From the NCBI GenBank assembly GCA_963971535.1, contig OZ020589.1:81041184-81105183 (forward strand): a stretch of DNA of 64,000 bases, given 5' to 3'. Both the position numbers and the translations under genes were made by a program. The DNA comes from Notolepis coatsorum (taxonomy: Eukaryota; Chordata; Actinopteri; Aulopiformes; Paralepididae). The notes beneath the pieces are model-generated. The model was given only the letters and a program-made list of their open reading frames with translations, did not search any database and was not told where the DNA came from. Below are positions 10,836 to 21,517 of this stretch, one piece after another; positions within the stretch are counted from its first letter, which is position 1; every line of letters begins with the position of its first letter.

Positions 10836-12656
10836 TGTAGCGACCTGAAAATAGTCTATTATTCAGATGTGCTAACTTGCCTTTTACCTCCCCTTTGTAC
10901 ACCAAGACATTCGAATTGGTTTCATTGATATTCGCACGAACAATGACGAACGTCTCTTTTCTTCTATCACTGGAAGATGGATTATAAATGACACTACTGG
11001 ATCATATTCTACAATGCTTTTCCCTTGTGACTGGCAGGCGGGACCAGCAGGGGGCAGTAGCAGGCAGAGAGTGGCGGAGAGAGTTGGGAGGAGATATATG
11101 GAGGAGAGAAACGGAAGACGCTCTCTTCGGCTTTGGACTTGGCCGTGAGCGGTCGCAGCCACGGCGGGCGTGTGCTTTGGAATAGCCCCGTTGAAGAAGC
11201 GAAGCTGCAGAGCCCCGTGAGATAGCAACGGGTGATAGGAGGTACTTGCTAGTGGACACGATATCCTAGCAGTACCAGCGATAGTGTGTGAACCATTAGT
11301 GCAGAGCCAGGCACTAACAAGCGGGTTATAATAGTTACAGTGAGCGGTATAGGTAGCGTGCGGCTAATAATATATCTGAGTTCACAGTAGTCGGGTTATA
11401 GCAGTTACTGTGCCGGTATAGTGTGCGAGCCAGATACGGGCGTGGATCTACAAACAGTCGGCCCCGGCCGTCAACAGCTGTCTTCACCGGCGTTCTGCAT
11501 CAGCTCTGCACCGGCTGTGAGCAGCCAGCACGGGAGTCGTCCCGTCCAGCAGAGGTCGTCATCGCCCAGCACACACTCTCAGCCAGCACTGCCTCTCTGC
11601 CCAGCTCCGCCTGCTAGCACCTGCGACGAGAGCGTTCAACGCCATCTTGCCACCAGGATGGTGGTGGAGCGGCGCGGCCGCCATTTTGGTAGAGTAACAT
11701 TAGGGCTTCGGTGCCCAGGATCTATTGCACGTTACACAGTGTGGTGTGGCCTGCGGGCGAAGTTAACGTTGCTAACTACAGACCCCAAACATTACATGCC
11801 GGCATTAGCATAGGGCTTTTGTTTGGGTAATTGTGGGCCCACACTTTTGGTTTTCTTTCCTTTTCTTTGAGCGTGATAACATGTGTGTTTAATAATATTT
11901 TCCCATTCAATTAACCCTTCCCTGTGGGGAAGTTACAGACCTGGTGCATTATAATTAAAGCCTTTTGAGGTATTATTCTGGCCGTATAATTAAAGCCTTT
12001 TGAGGTATTATACAGGGTGAAGACCCAGACGTGGGTGATGAGTCAAACACAGTGAAGTATATTATCCCTGATATTAACCCAGAGGTGGGTGTATAATATA
12101 TGTGTTTATGAGGTATTGAGTTACACACAGGAGCTATAGTAGGACTTCAGTCCAGTAGACCACTCCTATTAAATAATTGTAACTGACAGTATAATTAATA
12201 TAAAGACTTGAATGGGGTTCTGTGTGCGTGTCCATTCCTGTGCCCAGCATTAACTCTTTTGGTGTGGGTAACGTATATATGATTAATCCCTTCCTATCCC
12301 ACCTTTCTCTCTTCATTGTAAGGTTTCTAGGGTCATTGAGGGAGGGTACTGCTTGCGGGGGGAGCTCAGAGTATTTAATTACAATCAGTCACGAGGTGTG
12401 GGAGGGCTTAAGGAGCAACTGAGGGGAGTGGGAGCGTGTTGGCGAGTACTGCTGACCGCCCTGCGGCAGGGAAGGAAGACCAGAGTACCAGACCAGGTTG
12501 GTAAATCCTGGGCCCCATCCACTCACACTACCAGCCTCCAGTCGACGCCCCAGGCCCAAAGACGAGGGTGCAGTCAGACAGAGTTCTACTGTGTCCAGCT
12601 ACCTCCTGACTGCCAGCAACCGTTCCCACGAAGCAGGGATAATCCACCCTGCTACA
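10836..12656 (+). mobile_element. Long solo-LTR-like element, copy 1 (fossil)
   Basis: The 1821-bp sequence starts TGTAGC and ends GCTACA, with a 4-bp TSD TTGA (10832-10835 and 12657-12660). It interrupts a repeat unit whose two halves are contiguous elsewhere. A second copy with the same ends lies at 29927-31817. TG...CA ends with 4-bp TSDs and no coding content suggest a solo LTR of an endogenous-retrovirus-type element; a non-autonomous element with very short inverted ends is the alternative. It looks old, since the two copies differ throughout. Confidence 0.6.
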
Positions 12657-12778
12657 TTGAGATCACATGTACAAAACATCTAATAAAGGGAAGATGATTT
12701 AACAGAAGGTTTTGTAGATACAGTACTGAATTCTACCATCCGGACCCATGCATATTATTATAGAATATAGAATATGAG

Positions 12779-13270
12779 TGTGAGGGCTCGAGGGGCGAGC
12801 CAATCAATCAACGTCACGCACCCGAGACGCTCGCTTCCCGGCCACCCCGAAGAGTTTTAGCTGTTAGGTCTCCTGCGCGAGACGCTATTGCTTCCCCGTT
12901 GGACCTGTGCTTTTGTTTACCTTTCACGTTGCCCCTGATGAGTCTTTGATAGGACTTTTTCCCCTGAACATTATCCTGGACTCTGGGCTTTCGTCCGCCT
13001 TCGTTTGTTATTCCTAAATCCCTTGGAGGAAGTGTTTAATTTCTTCGTTACTGGACTGGGCCCCGTGCTATTGACATTTTCCCTTAAAGGGGACGTTCCT
13101 ATTTTTCCCCTCAATTCTCTGGACGGCTGTTTTTTCTCCAATGCATTTTTTGTCCTTAAAGGAACAGATTTGCACATTTCTGTTGTGAAAATAAATACGC
13201 CCTTTGTGTTTGGCTAACTCTGATCTACCTGTCAGTGTTGTGCTGTTGGGGTCTCATACAAACCATAACA
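12779..13270 (+). mobile_element. Solo LTR, 492 bp (fossil)
   Basis: The sequence starts TGTGAGG and ends CATAACA, with the 5-bp TSD ATGAG at 12774-12778 and 13271-13275. It lies within a repeat unit that is uninterrupted in other copies. A polyadenylation signal (AATAAA, near 13189) sits about 80 bp before the 3' end, as expected in an LTR. Family is unassigned (Gypsy- or ERV-like). Confidence 0.75.
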
Positions 13271-14354
13271 ATGAGGCCTATAAATGACCTTATTATAGCC
13301 AACTTGCATCTATGGATTGCGCCAAATCTACTCTTTCCAATGGCAGAGTTAAATTTGGATTTAGGATCACCAGGCGTAGATGAAGAACAGAGAATGAAAT
13401 CTACTGTATGTACAGTAGGTTTTTTATTCTTGCAAAAGCTCCGCCATTTTTACTGATTTCAAATCGCATGGTTGCTAAATGTTCAAAATAGAGGAGACAA
13501 ACTAACTGCGCTCCAATATATGCCAATAATGTCCAGTTTTGTGGTATATAATCCAGAGTAATAAGAGAAATAAAAAAAATGCATACACTAGTCATTTGTT
13601 TGAAGGCAGCTATAGGCCGTTGGGAAGTGTAGTTTAAAAAAATGCCAACACTCATTGAGAGCTATAGATGTCCTCTTCTCAAAATGACTATAATTGTGGT
13701 CATTCAGCAACGGTCGCTTTTTCAAAATGGCGGATCCCCGCGATCAAAACAACACATTTCAAAAACTAAAATCTTACTAATAACACTTTAACCTATTGTT
13801 AAACAAACGTATTGCTGAAAATATACAATATGACTGCTGTTGTGACATGGTTAGGATGTTTACTGTTGAAAACATTTGAAAAACAAAACGATAATTATGT
13901 CAAACAGTCTAGACTAGAGAGACTGATTTATGACGTGATGTCATTTGCGGTCCGGTGCCGGACCGCACAGGCGGAAGAGGTTAAACATAATGTGTTGTAG
14001 ATACAGTACTGAATTCTGCGATCCGGACACATGCAATTTGAAATATTATTATAGAATATAGAATACCAGGCCTATAAATTACCTTATTATAGCCAAGTTG
14101 CACATCTATGGATCGGGCCAAATCTCATCTTTCAAATGGCAGAGTTTAATCTGGATGTAGTACCACCAGGCGCCTAAAGTACAGTTACTTTTTTATAATG
14201 TAAATTGCTCTGCCATTTTTCATCAGATTGCAATGTGTTTATTTTTGCTAGACATTCACAGAAAGGTAGAGAAACGAACTGCGTTCTATTTGATAGAAAT
14301 AACGTTCAGGTTTGTACCACCCGTGAGATATGATTCAAAAAATAATAAAATGTA

Positions 14355-17300
14355 GTTCTGTATCGTATGGCTCCGCTCGGCGTCACTACTGCACTGTACC
14401 TCGCTCGTGCACGCGCACTGAATAAAAAATTCCACAATGTACCTTTACATCCCAACATCCGTCTGACCACACTCCTATCAGTTTACCTTCATAAGCAGGT
14501 GTGTGGCCACCTACTCGCCTCCTTCTTCGCTTTCACCACAAGGAAGTGCCTTCGGTAGATCCCCACTTGACGAGGTTGTTAGTAGAAGAAAGTTGGAAAA
14601 CAAGAGATACGTTGACATCATATCTTTATTTTCTCTCTCACTATTTTCGAGAAAATACGGCGATATTGTCTTCGTTACTGGAGTGTCTGGAAGATGATGA
14701 TCATTCTACACCTCCATCGGTTTTTTCGTATTAAGAGTTCACTCCGCTGACATGCTTCCCAACTACAATCCTCCTTGCTGCGGCTGGAAGGGGTAAGACC
14801 CTCCAGCAACACAGCTGGACTGTAGGACACACCGACTGTTGTGAGAAGCGGTGGGTTCCAAGGGTTGGGTGAGTAATGTTTGCTTGCGAGCACCACTTGT
14901 CTGTTAGTGCTATGGGGGCTAGCTGACAATGTTTAGGAAAACCGGCCCCAGATTAGGGTCCCTCTGTTCAGCCTTTTAGGCGACGGCGGAGGATCTTGGT
15001 TTGAAGCCCATTATAGTCAACTAGTGGGCCACGACCAGTAACTGGTGATCCCAGGATTCTCTGGACGAATGGATGCTTCTCTGTCACCGTGTAGGCCCCA
15101 TCTTTCATATACAAATAAGAGTATACCCTAACGAGGAAATGTGGGCATGGATGTTCGTTATCGGGAGATCCATGTTCAAGTCGGCTGCAACCCAGATGGG
15201 ACTTGTGCTGGCTCCGCCGGATGTCTGGTAAAATCACCGTTGTAAACTGTGTTGACATCTCTTTTTCTCTTCTCTCTTAAAGGGGAGGAGGGTTTCAGAC
15301 GGCGACCTGTCGGAAGTGTGGCTTGTTATATCGTCTGTGTACGAGTTCAGGTGATAGCTGCTTAGCTTGCGTGCTAGTTGTGGCCTACCTGTTAGCCACG
15401 CAGCTGTTAGCTGCGGCATTAGCTCGCTGTGTTTACCAGGCTGGTATACGTTAGCTTGTGGCTATCAGCCGTTCGGCTGTTAGCTTAATGCTACACTGTT
15501 GAACGTTCTGAGACTATAACATGCTTTAAACACTCTGACTATGACGTCATCTTTGACAGAGGATGTTAGTCGAACCTACCCGGAGCCCGGCCGGCGAGGA
15601 CTGCGTCAACAAGGAGAACCGTAGCAGCGGGATGGAGCAGCGACGCTGCCCGTGTCGTCAACACAGATGCTGTGTTTACCATCGGTGCCCTGTTAGAGAC
15701 TGCAGTTCGCTTGGTCTGCGCTCACGGTAGGAAAGGTCCCGATCGGACCTTAAACACTTCTTCTTTCTTTCCCTGCTAAATGTTTTGTAATAACGATGTT
15801 TTCCAAAACGAGTGTTGCTGCACTACATTTAGGATACGACGCAAGTTGTGTGTGAATTGTCTTGTCACTGTTATTAGCTTCTCCATGCAAATCGGGTTGT
15901 TTGTTACAGATGTAAAAATGAGCTGGTTTGTTGTGTTGAGAAACATCATGTGTGTTCATGTACCGTGTACTCACAACTAAGGGGGTTAAACTAACCTATA
16001 AAGCTATGCTTAGTGACATATGAGTGAAGAATGATTCTTTTCTCAGCCTGTAATGACAATGAACAGTGTGTTCACATATTAACAGGTTTACCTGTTCAAC
16101 TGGCCGTATTAAGGGTAAGGTAGGAGGGTGTTCCCCCCGGTTCCCTGGGGACTTCCTCACCCTCCTCTTAGACATGTTGTTTACAATATATTGTGTCACT
16201 GTGTGGTGGGATACGATGTAACCCTTAGCTTGATTGCTGGGGTTGTTCTAAAACCGCTTGAGGAACTGTATTTTCCTAAAGAAAAGATTGTTTGGTCACT
16301 TTTCGTGTGTGCTTAGCAAGGCCTGTGGCCGATACTAATCGAGAATTGTGTATTCTCTCATTATGGAAAACGGCGTTCCTCTGTAGAGTGTATTGCCATT
16401 TTTTTGTGGTGATAAAGGGTTGTGTGTATCTTGTGATATACAACTGGGTTGGGTTGGCCACAGAAGCACATGTGTAAGTCTGGTACCGGGGCTCTTAAGG
16501 GGGCCCTCTCTATTCTGTGTTTTTTTTCCTTCGTAAAAATCAGATAGCAGGTTAGCACATGAGCTGTGTGAAGCTGTTAGACGCTTCATGTAGCTGACTA
16601 TGACTGTGTCATACTCTTTTTTGTCATTACATCGTATCATGGGTGTGGGGTCATAAAGGGGTGAACTGGTAATCCTTTCCTCCCCTTTTCTGATTGGTCA
16701 GGGGTTAAAACCTCCTGTCCTTCAAGGTTCCTGTCACGTTGCTGTTCGGCACGTTACAGGGTAAGAGGGGGGGGGGTTCCTGGTCCCACGCCCTGGAATA
16801 TTGGGCGTGTGCACCGCAGAAATTCCCCCGCCATAGAGTACGTCACTGTGCGCGTCTCTGTTGGTAAGACTTCCGTGTGCTGTTCAGGTCCATATGATGG
16901 ATCTGTTTCAGGGAGTGGTCAGGGCTCCTCCTCACGAAGCTCCTACTCGGGCCGTCTGTGAGTTAGGACTCTCCTTCCCTGTGAGGGAGCCTCCTCAGAG
17001 TTCAGAGCCTCCTCCTCAAGATTGTCAAGATGAGTAGAACTTCAAAAAGGAGTTCTGCTCTATTGTATGTGTATTCGATTCAATTCGATTATTGAGTGTA
17101 TTGGTTCAGTGCCTCCTCCTCGGAGAGCCCTAATCCAAATATTACATAGCTCAATGTTGCAATATATTCTCTTCAATCTATACAGCTCGCGTGGGAAGTC
17201 CCTCTGGGGATTTCCGTCTCCTCCCTATGGGAGGGTGGTGGGATGTAAAAATGTAAAAAAAAATTACCCTCAGCCTGCGTCACGAGGGATTCATGTCAGT

Positions 17301-19285
17301 CTGTGTTCTTTCTTTTTTGAATAAAAAGAGGAAGGTACATGAAGCACGACGGCTCTGTGTCGTTCTCCCAGGCGACTTGGAGGAACAATGTTTGGTGTCT
17401 TGCTAGACTGTCCATTGATGTGTTGGGTCTCGACGCATACATAGTGCTGGCTCGGTGTGTTTCTGTTACAGGATCACACAGGGGCTAAGTGCGCCTTGGT
17501 TGCTTGTTAAAACAGCGTTTTTATAGGGCAACTGGGATGGAGTTTTGTCTCTTCCGAGCGCCAGTTTACTAGGTTGTCTCGATGAATTCTCGTTCATATC
17601 TGGGGGATGTTAACGGAATAGATCTGAACATAGGTAGAGGGGTCTCACGCCCTTGGGGTGGGCCACTGAGCACGGTCTAAATGGGGACCGTCTGGGTGGC
17701 GCCCTCTTTTCATGTTTTAGATCGACACACATACCTACCCCCTCTCCTGGAGTGGGCATGTCGGTGTGGTTAGGACACGGGACTGGTCTGGTCACGCTGG
17801 TCCAGGTCAGTTAACCCGTTGTCCGCCGGGGATGCAGATCTGCTGTTCTGGTACCCTGAGGGACTTGTGCTTTTTTCGGGGGGAAAAATGCCAGGTCGGT
17901 CCGGGTGTCACAGGGTTAGGCGCTATGGAGACCCTTGTTGGGTACATATTGTACTCTGCACTGTCGTAATGGCTTACGGCCATGCCAACCTGTACACGCC
18001 CGATCTCGTCCGATCTCGGCCGCTACGCAGGTTTGGTCCTGGTTAGTACTTGGTTGGGAGACCGCCTGGGAATACCAAGTGCGGTGTGCTTGGGGCTGGT
18101 TCTCCATTATTTTCGCTCCTCTCTCACGCGTGGCGAAGAGGGGGCTGTTGGGGTGGTCTTGGACCTCCTCTGGTAACCCTGTGCTTCCTGTGCCGCCGAG
18201 CCCGGTCCGAAGTAATGTTTCGTCGACCCGTAGGCCTGGAATAGCCCTTTTTTGAAAACTGAAACACTTGTACTGCGGTATAGCCAGTTATGCCCGCAGG
18301 TGTGTTTTGGAGTTTTTTCTTGAGGGGTTATAGGAACAACCACCGCATAGGGTAACGACAGGGTGGTTGATTCCCTGGTGTGTTGGAGCAGTGTCAACTC
18401 CCGGGTTACCCGGTTGAGTGTGCCCCTGCACGTTCATGACGTCTGCCAATCATGTCAGCCTTCTCTGCCTCAACCCCTCTGGGTGGGCTTTTTTTAATGG
18501 AGGCTTGTTCATGCAACAACGCCAGCATACGCCCCTTCCGCCGGGGGGGGGGGGCTGTTCTCAGCTAACTCCTTTGGCGCCTGTCTCGTCCGCAGTGCTC
18601 CAGGCTCAGGTTACAGCCTGTTGCCTGGTTTCCCCGGTGCGCTGCCTGCTTCCGTTGGTTAACCTTTTTTGTGTGCTTACGGCCATGCTGACTGCCTGTT
18701 CTGCAGGGTCAGTGTGCCAGGCGGTGTGCTATTGGGGGGAAAGGGCCCGCTTTTGGAGGGGCCTTATCCGAATACGCTGGCGATGTGGGGGGCGGTGTCA
18801 CTAAGTGATCGCCTGGTGGGGTCTTGATGCCTGGCGTCATTGACCTCTCCGGGCCCCCGTTTTCCAGGGGATCCAGTCCCTTCAGTGGGTCTGGGTCTTC
18901 CTTCGCGCTCCGCTGCTACGGCCTTGCCACGGGGTTGGGTTTGCTCTTGACCCCGTGATTTCTGGGGGCAGTAACGAGGTTGTTCCTTCCTTTCGTTCCC
19001 GGGTGGCATGCGGGTTGTGCGTGTGTGTAGTCATGGGGTCAAGCCACGGTCTGCTCACCCTGTGCGTTGAGTTGCTTGAGTGCCTCTTCGCACGGTCGGG
19101 TCCGTCGCCCTCCCGGGAACCTCCAATAGGGGGGGTGCCCTCCATTAGGGGGGGTCGGGGGGACTCGGTCCTCCCCGATCTGATGGTTGTGGGGGGCCTC
19201 AGCGGGGTACATTTGTCGGGCGATGGCTCTCGCTCGGCCTCCCTTGTGCAGTAGTGACGCCGAGCGGAGCCATACGATACAGAAC
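14355..19285 (+). mobile_element. 4.9 kb element with perfect 40-bp TIRs, possibly DIRS-like (fossil)
   Basis: 14355-14394 and 19246-19285 are perfect inverted repeats (starting GTTCTGTATCGTATGGCTCC). About 150 bp next to the left end recurs inverted in the adjacent module at 19287-19574. No long coding region is recognisable; the largest frames are under 135 codons and unlike known proteins. Inside is a full-length 5S rRNA-like sequence (17972-18091). Its layout matches the DIRS-like element at 20668-26004, so I infer a tyrosine-recombinase retroelement relative, but no enzyme is seen to prove it. It truncates the third unit of the upstream array. Confidence 0.6.
17972..18091 (+). rRNA. 5S rRNA-like sequence (probable pseudogene)
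   Basis: These 120 nt align end to end, without gaps, to vertebrate 5S rRNA; against the human sequence as I recall it there are about 19 differences (about 84% identity). Conserved blocks include CGCCCGATCTCGTC, CCTGGTTAGTACTTGG and TGGGAGACCGCCTGGGAAT. The 3' box C of the internal promoter is nearly intact, while box A is altered (GCTACGCAGGTTTGG). There is no T-run terminator right after it. It sits in the middle of the TIR element and is not in a tandem 5S array, so it is likely a captured pseudogene or a 5S-derived promoter module. Confidence 0.8.
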
Positions 19286-19286
19286 G

Positions 19287-19574
19287 TTAGGTTATGGCTA
19301 TAACCAAGTTCTGTGAGTAATGGTGATGCTCGGCGTCAGACGCCGCTGCTGCCCTTGATCTCACCTTGTGGTGAAAGCTTGGGAAGGAGGCGAGTAGGTG
19401 GCCACACACCTGCTTATGAAGGTAAGCTGATAGGGGTGTGGTCAGACGGATGTTGGGATGTAAAGGTACATTGTAGAATTTTTTATTCAGTGCGCGTGCA
19501 CGAGCGAGGTACAGTGCAGTAGTGACGCCGAGCATCACCATTACTCACAGAACTTGGTTATAGCCATAACCTAA
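19287..19574. mobile_element. 288-bp module with perfect 52-bp inverted ends (fossil)
   Basis: 19287-19338 and 19523-19574 are perfect inverted repeats (starting TTAGGTTATGGCTATAACC). The middle contains an inverted copy of the sequence next to the left end of the 4.9 kb element (14395-14545). It begins one base after that element ends. Either it is a related short element inserted there, or it is an integral 3' part of the larger element, as the matching arrangement at 20372-20668 suggests. Confidence 0.7.
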
Positions 19575-19639
19575 AGTTTTTTCACACAGCGAGGAAAACA
19601 ATACTGTCGGACAATCTAACAATAATTAACACATTTACA

Positions 19640-20225
19640 AGTCGTATTAAGTTTTGCAAACAAGGAGACATATTTAACATTTAAAAGCACTCAAAATTGC
19701 CAATATCTCCATTTCAACCTATTTCTGAATTGCGCAACATTTTGGGGGTTTCTGAGGAATCGTGAGCTTCTTAGCAAGACGGCCTAGACTGTGCTGGGTC
19801 ACATATAGAGAGAAAAGAGTAATGGACCTAAACAGCTCCCTTGTACTAGCTTTCATATTTCTCTGATGTATTGCCTCCTAGATGAACATAAAACATCCTT
19901 CCTCTGATATATGTTTTGATCCAGTTCAACACACAGCCAGAGAAACCAATACGCTTTTCAAGTCAATTTATTATGATGTTGTGATCAATAGTATCAAAGG
20001 CGGCACTGAGATCTAATAGGATAAGGATGGAGATTGTATTTGCATCAGAGTTGAGTCTGAGGTCACTAATTACCTTTGTGAGAGCAGTCTCCGTACTGTG
20101 ATATCTTATTAAACCTTACTGAAAGACTTCTAAGATGTTGTTTTCTTTACAATAGGAATTTATTTGGACTGAGACTATCTTTTCCAGTATTTTACTGATA
20201 AATTGTATATTTGATATTGGTCCAC
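19640..20225 (-). pseudogene. L2/Maui-like LINE reverse-transcriptase fragment
   Basis: The minus strand encodes ISKILEKIVSVQINSY, STETALTKVISDLRLNSDAN and the catalytic-block sequence ILLDLSAAFDTIDHN, i.e. motifs 0 to A of a CR1/L2-type reverse transcriptase. Stops interrupt the frame several times, for example after LEVFQ and after the HNIIIN segment. Neither the endonuclease nor the FADD motif is present. It is a decayed fragment lying between the two TIR modules. Confidence 0.7.
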
Positions 20226-20335
20226 ACAAACAATAGTAGCCAATACCGCACAGTAGCTAATACCACACAAACAATAGTAGCTAATACCACACAAACTTAG
20301 CTAATAGCACACAGTAGCTAATACCACACAAAAGA
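20225..20335. repeat. Minisatellite, unit about TAGCTAATACCACACAAAC
   Basis: About five imperfect units of a 17-25-bp motif built on AGTAGCTAATACCACACA lie head to tail here. Confidence 0.75.
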
Positions 20336-20371
20336 CCCCTCCCCAATTAGTCAAATTACATAGTCCTGTAG

Positions 20372-20668
20372 CGAAGGTTATCCAATAACCCTAGTTATGT
20401 GAATACTGGCTGAGAGTTCCGCTCTAGCCTTTAGTGGGATATTCATCATTCGTGCACATATTGTGCGTGCATTGAAAATAGTTCTATGCACCTACATCCA
20501 TCGTGGCCATGCCTGCCCTGTGTTTCCTTAAAACACAGGAGGTGGTCACCTCCACGCCCTTCCGAGTCTGAATTTCACACGTGAAAAAAACAGCCAAGGG
20601 TCCTCAGGGCGTGAAGAGTGGAACGCTCAGCCAGTATTCACATAACTAGGGTTATAGGATAACCTTCG
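20372..20668. mobile_element. 297-bp inverted-repeat module next to the DIRS-like element (fossil)
   Basis: About 50 bp at each end are inverted (CGAAGGTTATCC, then ATAACCCTAGTTATGTG). Inside the left arm is a copy of the terminal block of the neighbouring element (TTCCGCTCTAGCCTTTAGTG). It abuts that element exactly, at its downstream side, mirroring 19287-19574. Confidence 0.7.
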
Positions 20669-21517
20669 TTATGTTTCATCTGTCTGAGCATTCCGCTCTA
20701 GCCTTTAGTGGGAACAAAAAAAGGGAGCGGACGCGCAGCCGCTGATAAATGCACCCCCTGAGGGCCCTTACGTCCATCAAAACGGGGAGGGGGGTCTTGT
20801 CCCCCCGCTAGTCCTAACAAGGAGCGGGGGGGTAGAAAACTCCGACCAATATGCGTAATAGGGAACAGCCACCCTAGGACGCACAACGTGAGTGGGACCG
20901 TGTGTGAAAACACCCTGCGGTCTACACCCACACACTCCTGCTAGCCCACCTGGTGAGGGGGAGGGTGAAAAGCCTGTAGCACAATATCCCTGGAGCAATA
21001 AGAACTCCGTATATTTTTTGGCACAAAGGCTGGATTGGGCCTCAGAGTAACGCTGTATAGACAGACACCGAAAGAGCGCATAGCTTACCCACACATTTAG
21101 CAGAGGTGATGGCCAAAAGGAATGCCATCTTGAAAGACAGCCGATCCAACGGCGCCTGCTCAAGAGGTTCAAACGGGGCCCCCAACTGCCCCACCAGGAC
21201 TAGTTGGAGGTCCCAACTGGGAGACAGAGCCCGTTCAACAGGCTTGAGGCGCCGTGTGCCCAGCAAGAAACGTCTCACGAGAGGGTGGCTGAATAACGTT
21301 TTGCCCTCAAAGAAGATATAGCCGCGGCATATACTTTCACTGTCGAGGCCGAGAGCCTATCCAGGATAGACTGGAGGAAGGACAGAACCGAGTTCAGGGG
21401 ACATTATACGGGGTCCAGGCCCTCAGCCTCACACCATTCTCAAAACATACGCCACTTCCATGCGTAAACTGCGGTAGTGGACAGAGTGCGCGCGTTTTGG
21501 ATGGTGTTATTCACAGC

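Larger units (their letters stand above)
8596..14354. repeat. Array of ~0.8 kb unknown repeat units, broken by insertions
   Basis: Phrases such as TGTAGATACAGTACTGAATT, ATTATTATAGAATATAGAAT and CCTTATTATAGCCAA recur in the same order at about 8720, 12705 and 13988. The junction TGAATAACACCATG occurs at 8596 and 10767. I read three direct units: 8596-10766, 10767-13983 and a shorter third to 14354. The first holds a hAT element and the second holds two LTR-like insertions; without them a unit is roughly 0.8 kb. The units contain no open frame of note and I do not recognise the family. Confidence 0.6.

Noticed and set aside
18764-19145. Minus-strand charged frames near the right end of the 4.9 kb element
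   Set aside because: I considered a Gag-like protein, but the composition follows GC-rich sequence and no motif is recognisable.
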